From NCBI RefSeq assembly GCF_028649455.1, contig NZ_JAQSIO010000001.1:372001-436000 (forward strand): a stretch of 64,000 nucleotides of DNA. Direction: 5' to 3'. Position 1 is the first letter of the stretch. Every line of letters starts with the position of its first letter. The notes beneath the pieces were generated by a model, which was not told the origin of the DNA, made no database searches, and was given only the letters and a program-made list of their open reading frames with translations. Below are positions 43,827 through 52,146 of the stretch, one piece after another. The position numbers and the translations under genes were made by a program. The DNA is from Curvibacter microcysteis. GTDB lineage: Bacteria; Pseudomonadota; Gammaproteobacteria; Burkholderiales; Burkholderiaceae_C.

Positions 43827-44834
43827 ATGATTCGGAACACAGTGCCCCTGTTCGGCCTGCTCCTGGTGCTGCTGGGCAGCACAGGGCTGGCGCAAGAGCT
43901 GCCTGGGCGCGACCCAGCCCTGCTGGAAGCCGATTGCGTCATTCCCGCCAAAGCCGGCGGTGGTTTTGCACTGACCTGCGCCCTGGCGCGGGACGCGCTG
44001 CAAGCCGTGCGACCCACCCGCCCCGCCTTGAACCAACGGTTTTTACCCGGCGGTATTGGTGCCGTGGCGTTCGACCGGGTTGCCAAAGGTGAGTTGGGGG
44101 GCGCATCGACCTTGGTGGCCTTCTCCAGCGGGTCCTTGCTCAACATGGCGCAAGGCCGCTTCGGGCCCCACCCACCGTCGGCCATGAAGCCCATTGCGGT
44201 GCTGGGCACGGACTACGGCGTGATTGCCGTGGCCAAGGACTCGCCGTACAAGCAGCTGTCCGATTTGATCCTGGCCTTGAAGCAGCCTTCTTCGCGGCTT
44301 GTGTTTGGCGCTGGCGGCACCATCGGCAGCCAGGACTGGGTCAAAGCGGCGCTGTTGGTCCGCGCGGCCGGGGGCGATCACCGCGCGCTTCGGTTTGTCT
44401 CTTTCGAGGGCGGTGGAGACGCGCTGAGTGCGTTGCAGGGGCGGCACATTGACGTGTTCCCCGGTGATGCCGCCGAGGCCTTGAAGGCGATCAAGGCGGG
44501 TGTCTCCTTGCGCTTTTTGGCGGTGCTGTCGGCACAGCGACTGGGCGGGGCACTGGAGGGCGTGCCAACCGCGCGCGAACAAGGGGTGGATGTCGTCTGG
44601 CCCACGGTTCGAGGGGTCTATGTCAGTGCCAACACGCCGGACGCGGTCTCCGAAGCCTGGTCCAAGGCTTTTCGGGAAGCCATGGAGGCCCCGGGCTATG
44701 GGCGGCTGCTCAGCCAGTCCGGCCTGTACCCGCACGCCATGACCGGCTCGGTGCTCAAGACCTACACGGAGCAGCAACTGGGCCAGTACGGCGCCCTGGC
44801 GGCTGAGCTTGGCTTGAGGCGCTGGGCGCCGTAG
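43827..44834 (+). CDS. Bug/TctC-like tripartite tricarboxylate receptor
   Basis: Periplasmic binding protein of 335 aa starting at MIRNTVPLFGLLLVLL, with the signal peptide ending GLAQEL. It is more divergent than the other three Bug proteins in the window but keeps IPAKAGGGFALTC, LPGGIGAVAF, VLGTDYGVIAVAKDSPYK and FVSFEGGGDALSALQGRHIDV. An internal cysteine pair (C41 and C53 region) could form a disulfide. It is convergent with the TctDE-type kinase gene, so it may be part of that regulon. No TctA/B genes are present. Confidence 0.85.
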   Translation: MIRNTVPLFGLLLVLLGSTGLAQELPGRDPALLEADCVIPAKAGGGFALTCALARDALQAVRPTRPALNQRFLPGGIGAVAFDRVAKGELGGASTLVAFSSGSLLNMAQGRFGPHPPSAMKPIAVLGTDYGVIAVAKDSPYKQLSDLILALKQPSSRLVFGAGGTIGSQDWVKAALLVRAAGGDHRALRFVSFEGGGDALSALQGRHIDVFPGDAAEALKAIKAGVSLRFLAVLSAQRLGGALEGVPTAREQGVDVVWPTVRGVYVSANTPDAVSEAWSKAFREAMEAPGYGRLLSQSGLYPHAMTGSVLKTYTEQQLGQYGALAAELGLRRWAP

Positions 44835-44844
44835 GACGGCTGCG

Positions 44845-46338
44845 TCATGTGGACGGGCCCTGCTCACCGCGGTTGGCGAGCTGGCGCGGCGCGCTGGGCT
44901 GGGGCCAGGACACGATGGCGTGCAGACCGCGGCCGGACTCGGTCGCCACCAGGTGCAGTTGGCCGCCGTGGCGCTCGGCGATGGAGCGCACGATGGCCAG
45001 CCCCAGACCAAACCCGCCCTTGGCGGCGTTCGCACCACGACGGAAGCGCTGGCCCAGGGTGTGGCGCTCCTCGTCACTCAGTCCCGGGCCGTCATCCACC
45101 ACGTTCAAGCGCCAGCCTCGGTCATCTCCCGTCGCGTAGACCGTGACGCTGCATTCGGGCCGGTTGTAAGCAATGGCGTTGCTGACGAGGTTGCTCAAGG
45201 CCTCGCGCAGCAAGGTGCGGTCCCCCCAGGCGAAGGCCCCGGGCAAGGGCGTTCTGATGCCCAGGTCGATGCGCTTGGCGCGGGCCTGCGGCAGCCAGCT
45301 CAAGGCCACCTCGCGCAAAAGCGGCTCCAGGTCAAACGCGGACATCGACACGGCCACCGAGTCACTGCGCCCCAGCGCCAGGAGTTGTTGCGAGCTGCGC
45401 GAGGCGCGGCCAATTTCTTCGCCCAGGGCGTCGAGGGCGCTGCGGATCTTGTGCGGATCCGGCTCGCGCTTGGCGTAGTCGACCTGCATTTGAAGGGTGG
45501 TCAGGTGGGTGCGCAGCTGATGCGAGGCATCGTCCAGAAACTGGCGCTGCTGGGCCATCAAGTCCTGGATGCGGGCCATGTGGTGGTTGACGGCCCCCAC
45601 CAGCGGGCTGATTTCGGCCGGTAGGCGCTGGTTGTCGATGTGGGTCAGGTCCTCTGGGGCGCGCGCCTCCACCTCCCGGGCCAGGCGCGCCAAGGGCGAC
45701 AAGGCGACGCGCAAGACCAGTGCAGCCCCGAGCATCAGAAAGACCAACACAATGGCATCGCGAATGGCGGCGCTGCGCACAAAACGCTGCGTGAAGGCTT
45801 GCCGTGAGCGCGTGCTCTCGCCCACCTGAATCATGACGCTGCGGCCCTGAGCCCCGTGTGGCGTGCGTTCCAGAGCACGCTCATACGCGACCAGTCGAAC
45901 GGATTCGCCAAAGTACGTCGCGTCATAGAACACCGGCAGGCCGGCCGGCGGTGGGCTGGGGGGCGCGGGCAGATCCGCACTGCCCAGTTCGACCAGGGCG
46001 TCTGAGGTGGCAACCCTGAAAAACACCTGACCACTGGCCGTGAGTTCAAAGAACTCGAACAGCGTGTAGGGCAGCTCGACCGACAGCCCACCAGAGGCCG
46101 TGGAGATGTTGGCATCGATGGACTTGAGCGCGCCCAACAACGAACGGTCATAGGCCGCATTGGCCGACTCGAGCGCTTCTTGCCGCGTCATCCACAACTC
46201 GATGGCGGTGACCAGCAGCAAGATGGGCAACATGCACAGCAGCATGCGCAGCCACAGGCTGGTGCGCCGAAGGCGGTCACGCAGGCGGGAGGTCAACGGC
46301 AGCAACTCAGTCCGGCTCCAGCAGATAACCCAGTCCAC
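44845..46338 (-). CDS. Sensor histidine kinase, TctE-like
   Basis: Two-component sensor kinase of 497 aa. The N-terminal membrane helix (WLRMLLCMLPILLLVTAIEL) and second helix (DAIVLVFLMLGAALVLRVAL) flank a periplasmic sensor of about 140 residues; then a HAMP-like linker, the H-box FLDDASHQLRTHLTTLQ with the phosphorylated His, an N-box LSNLVSNAIAYNRPE, and G-boxes VVDDGPGLSDEE and GGFGLGLAIV. The start overlaps the response-regulator gene by 32 bp, so a slightly later start is possible. It resembles TctE, which senses tricarboxylates. Confidence 0.9.
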   Translation of the reverse strand: MDWVICWSRTELLPLTSRLRDRLRRTSLWLRMLLCMLPILLLVTAIELWMTRQEALESANAAYDRSLLGALKSIDANISTASGGLSVELPYTLFEFFELTASGQVFFRVATSDALVELGSADLPAPPSPPPAGLPVFYDATYFGESVRLVAYERALERTPHGAQGRSVMIQVGESTRSRQAFTQRFVRSAAIRDAIVLVFLMLGAALVLRVALSPLARLAREVEARAPEDLTHIDNQRLPAEISPLVGAVNHHMARIQDLMAQQRQFLDDASHQLRTHLTTLQMQVDYAKREPDPHKIRSALDALGEEIGRASRSSQQLLALGRSDSVAVSMSAFDLEPLLREVALSWLPQARAKRIDLGIRTPLPGAFAWGDRTLLREALSNLVSNAIAYNRPECSVTVYATGDDRGWRLNVVDDGPGLSDEERHTLGQRFRRGANAAKGGFGLGLAIVRSIAERHGGQLHLVATESGRGLHAIVSWPQPSAPRQLANRGEQGPST

Positions 46339-46972
46339 GCAAGGTCACCACCCGGACGCCACTGCCGTCCAGGCGCTTGCGCAGTCGGTACACGAGCACC
46401 TCGACCACTTCGGGGTGCACATCTTCATCGTCAGAGAACACCCGATCGATGATTTGTTGTTTGGACAGGGGCTCGCCACTGCGTTGGATGAGGGCGCGAA
46501 GAACGCCGATCTCCCGCGGCGAGAGCGGCAGCGACTCCCCGTGCAGGTTGAATTGCCGGCGCGTGCCGTCGTAGACCAAGGGGCCGCAGCTCAGGCGTGG
46601 TTGCTCCACCCCCCGGGCGCGCCTGACGAGGGCGTGCAAGCGGGCCTCCAGCTCGGCCAATTCGAAGGGCTTGGCCAAAAAGTCATCGGCGCCCGCGTTG
46701 AGGACGCCCACCCGCTCGGACAATGAGTCACGCGCGGTCAGGATGAGGGCGGGCAAGCGCTGGTCGCGCTCACGCAAGCGTTGCAGCACGCGGTGACCGT
46801 CCATGCCGGGCAGGCCCAAATCCAGGACCAAGGCGTCGTGGTCGCGCTGCTGAAGCGCCTGGTCGGCCAGACGGCCATCGTCGACCCACTCGACCTGGAT
46901 CCCGGCGTGCTCCAAAGCCTTGCAGAGCCAGGTGCCCAGGTGGTGTTCGTCCTCAGCCAACAGGATGCGCAT
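46307..46972 (-). CDS. Response regulator, OmpR family, TctD-like
   Basis: 221-aa DNA-binding response regulator. The receiver domain (1-118) has the acidic pocket LLAEDEHHL, the phospho-acceptor Asp in ALVLDLGLPGMDG, T/K switch residues in LTARDSLSERV and DDFLAKPFELAEL; the C-terminal winged helix contains LSPREIGVLRALIQRSGEPLSKQQI and VYRLRKRLDG. It is encoded just upstream of the kinase in an overlapping operon. The Bug gene at 47000-48010, immediately upstream on the same strand, is probably in the same transcription unit and a target. Confidence 0.92.
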   Translation of the reverse strand: MRILLAEDEHHLGTWLCKALEHAGIQVEWVDDGRLADQALQQRDHDALVLDLGLPGMDGHRVLQRLRERDQRLPALILTARDSLSERVGVLNAGADDFLAKPFELAELEARLHALVRRARGVEQPRLSCGPLVYDGTRRQFNLHGESLPLSPREIGVLRALIQRSGEPLSKQQIIDRVFSDDEDVHPEVVEVLVYRLRKRLDGSGVRVVTLRGLGYLLEPD

Positions 46973-46999
46973 GCCGCCGATGCTAATCGAAGCGCGGCG

Positions 47000-48010
47000 T
47001 CAGTCAGGCTTGATGCTGGCGCGGGCAATCACCTTCTGCCAACGCGCTTGTTCTGCGGCAATGAACTGGCTGAACTGCTCCGGCGTGCCACCCAGCACTT
47101 CGGCCGCATCGGCGTTCAGTCGCTCCAGGGATTCGGGCGACTTCACGGCCTTCATGGTGTGCTCGGACAGCTTGGCGACGTTCGGTGCCGCGAGGTTGGC
47201 TGGCGCCAACATGCCATACCACTGGGTCATTTCAAAGCCCGGGAAGCCCTGTTCGGCCACGGTCGGGACATCGGGCAATTGAGTCAGCCGCTTGGTCGAG
47301 CCGGTAGCAATGCAACGCAACTTGCCGGCCTTGATGAAAGGCAGGACCGCCGCCGCCCCCACGGCGGAACCCTCAAGCCGCCCCGCCAGCAGGTCGGTCA
47401 TCATGGGGCCGGTGCCCCGGTAGGGGACGTGCAGGATGAACAGGTCCGCTGTCATCTTGAGGTACTCAAACGCCAGATGCCCGGCGCTGCCGTTGCCAGC
47501 CGAGCCGTAGCTGAGTCGGCCAGGCTTGGATTTCACGTACGCCAAGAACTCCTTGAGGTTCTTCGCCGGAACGCTGGGATGGACCACGTACAGGCTCGGC
47601 ACCTTGGCCAGCAGGCTGATGGGCTTGAAGTCTTTGTTGGGGTCGTAGGGCAGCTTGGGGAAGATGTAGGGGTTGACCGCCAAGGTGCCGATGTGCCCGA
47701 GGATCAGCGTGTGCTGGTCCTCGGCACGGGCCACCTCTTGCATGGCGATGTTGCCGGCCGCGCCGGGCTTGTTGTCGACAAACACGCTTTGGCCCAAGGT
47801 CTTGGTCAACTCGGCAGCGGTCGAACGGGCCACGATCTCGGAACTGCCGCCGGGTGCGAACGGCACCACAAAGCGAATGCTCTTGTTGGGCCAGGTGCTT
47901 TGGGCCCGCACCAGGCTGGGCGCCAAGGCCCCCGCCGTGAGCAGACCACCCGCGGTCAAAAGCAGGCGGCGGCGGTCAGCAGAGGGGCTTGGCAGGTCAA
48001 GTGATGTCAT
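47000..48010 (-). CDS. Bug/TctC-type tripartite tricarboxylate receptor
   Basis: Periplasmic receptor of 336 aa with a Tat-like or long Sec signal (SADRRRLLLTAGGLLTAGALAPSLVRAQ). Family core: IRFVVPFAPGGSSEIVARST, VFVDNKPGAAGNIAM, GHIGTLAVNPYIFPKLPYD and LHVPYRGTGPMMTDLLAGR. The ATG at 48010 has GGAG 8 bp upstream; the frame also offers a TTG at 48022, but that would overlap the Shine-Dalgarno. It is followed 27 bp later by the tctD-like gene, the classical Tct regulation layout without the TctA/TctB transport genes. Confidence 0.9.
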   Translation of the reverse strand: MTSLDLPSPSADRRRLLLTAGGLLTAGALAPSLVRAQSTWPNKSIRFVVPFAPGGSSEIVARSTAAELTKTLGQSVFVDNKPGAAGNIAMQEVARAEDQHTLILGHIGTLAVNPYIFPKLPYDPNKDFKPISLLAKVPSLYVVHPSVPAKNLKEFLAYVKSKPGRLSYGSAGNGSAGHLAFEYLKMTADLFILHVPYRGTGPMMTDLLAGRLEGSAVGAAAVLPFIKAGKLRCIATGSTKRLTQLPDVPTVAEQGFPGFEMTQWYGMLAPANLAAPNVAKLSEHTMKAVKSPESLERLNADAAEVLGGTPEQFSQFIAAEQARWQKVIARASIKPD

Positions 48011-48086
48011 CGATGTCTCCAATCAGTTCGAAGTTTGGGCGACATCTTGGACCCATGCCCCTGTCAGGAAGCTGTCAATCGCCTTT

Positions 48087-49256
48087 TTACTCCGGCAGAA
48101 CCTCAAAGACGATGAACTGATTGGCCTGGGTGGTGGCGGTGAAGTTGTTGTCCGCCGCCAGCACAATCGTGCGGTGGCCATTGGGCAGCGTCTTGCCCCA
48201 GGTGATGGCCTCGATGTTGTCGAGCTTGACCCCCTGGTAGGTGATGGGCATCTCCAGCAGGAGCTTGCGCGTCATGGGCGTGTAGGTGGCTCCGCCAGCG
48301 AGGCTGGCGATGCTGCTCACATTGGTGGTGCTGTCGGTGATCTCGGTCAGCACCAGGCGGATGGTGTTGCCGATGCCCGAAGCGAAGGCCCGCTCCACCG
48401 CGATGAATTTCTTCTTGCCGATGGCCAGGAAATCCGACAAGCCATTGTCGGGACCGAAAGGCGCACCCGCCGGGGCATCCACCGGAATCTTCGGCAGTTG
48501 GTAGGCGTACTGGGCCTTGGAAGCCCCTGTGGCCGGGTCCAGGGCGGTGACGCGCACCACGCTGCCCGCCTGCACAGTGGTGATGGGGCCGTCCTGGATC
48601 AAGGCGTCCTCGTTGGCCACGAACACCGTGCCATCCGTGGCCACGGTCAGGGCCTCGAAAAGCTTGTTGCTGCGCCCGCCCGTGGTGGTGTTGTCCACGT
48701 AGTTGTAGATCGCCGGCACCTTGAACTCGCGCACGAACTGGCCTGCAGGGGTCATCTCCCGCACGAAGGGCTGGAACAGGGTCGCCGCCGTCGTGCCCCA
48801 GTTGCCCTCGGACGACCAATACAGGTTGCCATTGGGCGCGAGGCGGATCGCCTCGGGGTCCACGGTGCGCGCCGTGGCGGGGAAGGCGGAACCGTCCTCG
48901 CGCTGCATGAAAGTCTGGCGGTTGATCTTGACTGTGACAGGGCCTGTCGCGGTGTAGTCAATGCTCAGGTTGTAGAAGCGCGGCGTGCCACGCTCGCCGC
49001 CCCGGTCGTCCGAGATGGCCCAATAGCTGCCGTCCGTGGCTTGGTCCATGCCGGAGATGCCGCCAAACTCCACCCCCTCGAACACCGTGCCGGTGGGGAG
49101 GGAGGCGGTGCCGATCAATTTGAGGGATGCGACGGGAGACTCGGTCAGGTCACTGCCATTCCCGCCGCCGCCGCAAGCGGCCACGGCGAGGGCCAGGGCG
49201 GTGAGGACTGAAACGACGGCCCAGCGGGGCCCAAAGGCATGGCGTGCAAATCCCAT
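48087..49256 (-). CDS. Esterase-like activity of phytase family protein, lipoprotein
   Basis: Beta-propeller-type secreted protein of 389 aa. Signal peptide with lipobox ALAVAACGGGG near residue 28. The domain shows GISGMDQATDGSYWAISDDRG at the start, VDPEAIRLAPNGNLYWSSEGN, FEALTVATDGTVFVANEDAL and NIEAITWGKTLPNGHRTIVLAADNNF at the end, matching the 'phytase-like' esterase domain found in many proteobacterial exported proteins. The ATG at 49256 begins the signal peptide. It stands alone; function is not defined for the family. Confidence 0.85.
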   Translation of the reverse strand: MGFARHAFGPRWAVVSVLTALALAVAACGGGGNGSDLTESPVASLKLIGTASLPTGTVFEGVEFGGISGMDQATDGSYWAISDDRGGERGTPRFYNLSIDYTATGPVTVKINRQTFMQREDGSAFPATARTVDPEAIRLAPNGNLYWSSEGNWGTTAATLFQPFVREMTPAGQFVREFKVPAIYNYVDNTTTGGRSNKLFEALTVATDGTVFVANEDALIQDGPITTVQAGSVVRVTALDPATGASKAQYAYQLPKIPVDAPAGAPFGPDNGLSDFLAIGKKKFIAVERAFASGIGNTIRLVLTEITDSTTNVSSIASLAGGATYTPMTRKLLLEMPITYQGVKLDNIEAITWGKTLPNGHRTIVLAADNNFTATTQANQFIVFEVLPE

Positions 49257-49417
49257 GGTGTGTGTCTTTCTGCGGGGATGAAGAAAGCACGGGAGTATGG
49301 GCAGCGAGTGCGTCAAAAGCATGACATCCAGGGATGCACAGGGCACCGGTGGCGGCCAGGGAATGGCGCTGGCGCCGCCTGGTTGCGCCGGTGGAGCCAA
49401 GCAGGGAAGGCTGGGCC

Positions 49418-50149
49418 TCAACGCACCAGGGGCCTGATCGTTGTGAACCCACCGTCCACCGCGAGGATCTGCCCCGTCATGCGGGACGCGCCGTCACCCA
49501 ACAAGAAGGCCATGACCTCTGCCACTTGCTCCGCGGACTGGATGCCGCCCAAGGGGTACTGCCGTGCAGCCCCCTCGCGCATGGCCGCCATCTTGAACAT
49601 GTTGGCTGTCATGGGCGTTTCGGTCATGCCCGGCGCCACAGCGTTGATGCGCAATCCCTGCGCCGCGTAGGTGGCCGCAGCACTGCGCACCAGGGCCTCT
49701 ACCCCGCCCTTCGCGGCGGCGATGGCTTCGTGGTTGGCCACGCCGACCCGAGCCACCACTGAACTGGCCAGCACGGCAGCGCCGGGGCTGCTTTGGCGCG
49801 CCCCAATCCACGCTTGAAGCATGTACACCGCACTGTCGAGGTTGACGCGCATCACCTCTCGGTAGGCCTCCGCGCGGGTGCGGTGCAAGGGCGCAATCAA
49901 GGTACTGCCGACGCAATGCGCCAACCAAGAGGGCACCTCACCCAGCGCCTGCTGGCAAGCGGACATGACCTGCTCCGCCCCCTCCGGTGTGGTGGTGTCA
50001 GCGGCTATCCGCAGATCGGCCGGCACCTCGTCGAGGCGGTTCAGGTTGCGTCCAACCGCCACGACGCGAACACGCTGTGCGTGAAGTTGATGCGCCAGTG
50101 CGCGGCCAATGCCGCCGGTGGCGCCAGTGATGAGTGCGATGGTGGTCAT
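49418..50149 (-). CDS. SDR-family oxidoreductase with altered active site
   Basis: Short-chain dehydrogenase fold, 243 aa, with the cofactor motif LITGATGGIGRAL and the conserved VNAVAPGMTETPM and AVDGGFT. In the active-site segment, where Y-x-x-x-K is expected, the sequence reads NHEAIAAAKGGVEAL: the Lys is present but the Tyr position is Ile, with Ser-Ser in ASSVVARVG. This NHEAIAAAK form recurs in a defined SDR subgroup. It may be a reductase using a different acid or a non-catalytic relative. It is the last gene of the group on the minus strand below the DCC/UbiG/Coq7 genes (75-bp gap). Confidence 0.8.
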   Translation of the reverse strand: MTTIALITGATGGIGRALAHQLHAQRVRVVAVGRNLNRLDEVPADLRIAADTTTPEGAEQVMSACQQALGEVPSWLAHCVGSTLIAPLHRTRAEAYREVMRVNLDSAVYMLQAWIGARQSSPGAAVLASSVVARVGVANHEAIAAAKGGVEALVRSAAATYAAQGLRINAVAPGMTETPMTANMFKMAAMREGAARQYPLGGIQSAEQVAEVMAFLLGDGASRMTGQILAVDGGFTTIRPLVR

Positions 50150-50224
50150 GAGGTGTTCAACAGGCTGAAAAATGGCTGGGTGGGTCTGGAGGGGGCGATG
50201 AAGCCCAAGGCTGGGCAGGACAAG

Positions 50225-50638
50225 TCAATCCAGGCGCGCGGCCCAGCGTTGCAGCCTGGGCCTGACGCGCAGGAAGAGCCGGTAGCTGCGCTCCATCACC
50301 CAGACGGCCCCGGGCACACGGCCCAACAAGGCCAACCACCGCCAGCCTGGCAGATGACGCCACAGCGCCAGGAAGGCTTGCGCGCCGCTGAGAAGCACGC
50401 CATCGCGGTCTTGCACATGAAAGCGCGCCAACAAGTGGTCTCGCGTGGCGCCCGGGGGCACGGGCACAGCCGCATCGCTGATGTCGGCGTAGCACACGGT
50501 CGCCCCCGGCGCCAGTGCATCCAGGCGACGGTAGACGCCGATTTCGCGCCGGCAAAGTGGGCAAGCACCGTCGTACAGCACGGTCAAGGCCGGCTTGTCA
50601 GGACGGCCCTGGGAGGTGGGTGTGGCGGGAGGTGTCAT
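50225..50638 (-). CDS. DCC family (DUF393) thiol-disulfide oxidoreductase-like protein
   Basis: A 137-aa protein with the D-x-x-C-x-x-C motif YDGACPLCRREIGVY near residues 18-32 and the following DAAVPVPPGATRDHLLARFHVQ and LPGWRWLALLGRVPG, as in the DCC/YuxK family. Members are predicted redox proteins of unclear function. The ATG at 50638 is chosen because the long N-terminal extension has no similarity and overlaps the next gene. It lies 13 bp downstream of the UbiG-like gene. Confidence 0.85.
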   Translation of the reverse strand: MTPPATPTSQGRPDKPALTVLYDGACPLCRREIGVYRRLDALAPGATVCYADISDAAVPVPPGATRDHLLARFHVQDRDGVLLSGAQAFLALWRHLPGWRWLALLGRVPGAVWVMERSYRLFLRVRPRLQRWAARLD

Positions 50639-50651
50639 GGCATGTGCGCTT

Positions 50652-51392
50652 TCAATGCTTGCGGCGAGGTAGCTCAGCGTGGGCGTAGGTGGCGATGTAG
50701 TTGACCCGGGTGTCTGTGCACCAGGTGGCACGGTGAACCCAGGGCAGGTAGCGCATCCCGCGCCGCTCCAGTGGCAGCAGCCCTTGTGTCGCCAGGGTGG
50801 CATCGAGTTCGTCAGGGCGAACAAACTGGGACCACTGGTGCGTGCCACGGGGAAGCACCCTGAGCAGGTACTCCGCGCCCACGATCGCGAAGAGAAAGCT
50901 CTTCCAGGTTCGATCGATCGTTGACACCATCAGCATGCCGCCCGGCGCCACATGGCCCGCGGCAGCGGCCAGGAAGGCCGGAACGTCCTTGACATGCTCG
51001 ACCACTTCCAGGGCCAGCACCACATCAAAACGCTCCTCCTGGTTCAGCGCATCTGTCATTTCGCCCAAGCGATAGTCAAGCCGAATGCCCTGCTCCGCTG
51101 CATGCAAGCGGGCCGCACTCACGTTGCCGGGTGAAGCGTCCACGCCCACCACCCGAGCCCCCATGCGGGCCAAGGGTTCGGCGATCAAACCGCCGCCGCA
51201 GCCGATGTCCAGCACGCGCAGCCCGGACACGGCGCGCGAGGGCTCACGCCGCCAGTGCGCCCCCATCTGCGCGACGACATAGCCCAGCCGCAAGGCATTG
51301 ACGACGTGCAAGGGGCGCATCGGCCCCTGCTGATGCCACCAAGTGGCACTGAGGCGGTCGAAGCGTTCGATTTCGCTCGGGATGACGGTCAT
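50652..51392 (-). CDS. UbiG-like SAM-dependent O-methyltransferase
   Basis: Class I methyltransferase of 246 aa with UbiG features: EIERFDRLSATWWHQQGPMRPLH at the N-terminus, motif I VLDIGCGGGLIAEPLARMG, VVGVDASPGNVSAARLHA, and the membrane-associating LFAIVGAEYLLRVLPRGTHQW. UbiG methylates 2-octaprenyl-6-hydroxyphenol and demethylubiquinol. A housekeeping ubiG would be expected elsewhere, so this may be a paralogue with another quinone-like substrate. The Coq7-like gene lies 11 bp upstream. Confidence 0.85.
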   Translation of the reverse strand: MTVIPSEIERFDRLSATWWHQQGPMRPLHVVNALRLGYVVAQMGAHWRREPSRAVSGLRVLDIGCGGGLIAEPLARMGARVVGVDASPGNVSAARLHAAEQGIRLDYRLGEMTDALNQEERFDVVLALEVVEHVKDVPAFLAAAAGHVAPGGMLMVSTIDRTWKSFLFAIVGAEYLLRVLPRGTHQWSQFVRPDELDATLATQGLLPLERRGMRYLPWVHRATWCTDTRVNYIATYAHAELPRRKH

Positions 51393-51403
51393 GGGGTGGT
51401 CTC

Positions 51404-51928
51404 TCAAAGATGGCGACTCAAGGCCACCGCCGCATGCGATCCAGCCCCCACCAAGGTGCACCAGGCACGCAAGGCCCGGCCGGGCTGCCACTGCGCTTGT
51501 GCCGCGGCCGCTTCATCTCGGTGAGCGCACTCGTCGGCCTGACATGCCAAAAGTGTTTGGCGAAGCTCCGATAGCGCGGGCTGTGCAGACAAGCGTCGAA
51601 TCTGGTCTTCGTAGTGACGGTCAACAAAAGTCTCAACCGCCTCGACGGTGGCATACACCGCCTTGGAGCCCCACAGACCAGGCACGGCTCCCGTGACAAA
51701 TCCAGCCAAGCGCCACAAGGACAACAGGCGGCTGCGCTGCTGGGGCGGTAGCCACGCCTCGATGTCGTGCAGGTGCTGGCGTTCTGTGACGAGATGACGC
51801 TCGGCGAACAATCGCAGCGCAGGGTCGCGTGCCGTGGCCAGCACCCCCTGGTAGATGGCGATGGCGCCAGTTTCCCCCGCGTGGTCCGTCCTCAAATCTG
51901 CGGCCGTGTGGGCTGGCATGTCAGGCAT
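51404..51928 (-). CDS. Coq7-like demethoxyubiquinone hydroxylase (di-iron)
   Basis: Di-iron hydroxylase family protein of about 174 aa. The ligand motifs are visible as RTDHAGETGAIAIYQGVL (first Glu), ERHLVTERQHL (E-x-x-H), VETFVDRHYEDQ and ADECAHRDEAA (E-x-x-H). In ubiquinone synthesis Coq7 adds the last hydroxyl. Starts at 51928 (MPDMPAH), 52009 or 52075 are all possible; I take the shortest because the conserved domain begins just after it. It is the promoter-proximal gene, divergent from the MerR regulator. Confidence 0.82.
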   Translation of the reverse strand: MPDMPAHTAADLRTDHAGETGAIAIYQGVLATARDPALRLFAERHLVTERQHLHDIEAWLPPQQRSRLLSLWRLAGFVTGAVPGLWGSKAVYATVEAVETFVDRHYEDQIRRLSAQPALSELRQTLLACQADECAHRDEAAAAQAQWQPGRALRAWCTLVGAGSHAAVALSRHL

Positions 51929-52146
51929 GGTGTCCGCCCGGGCGCGGCTCCGTGAGGCGCTCACACTTGGGCGCTCAGCAGGCGGGTGTCTGGGCGTTGC
52001 GTTGGGCATGCCCGTCAAAGAATGGAGTTGCATTGGGTTGGCATTGAATCGGTATTTTAATTTTTCACCGATCAAAAAGGGCCTGAAAATCGCTTGATTG
52101 AGGCCAAACCCGTCATAATTCGACTCAATACAAACTCAAAAGACCC

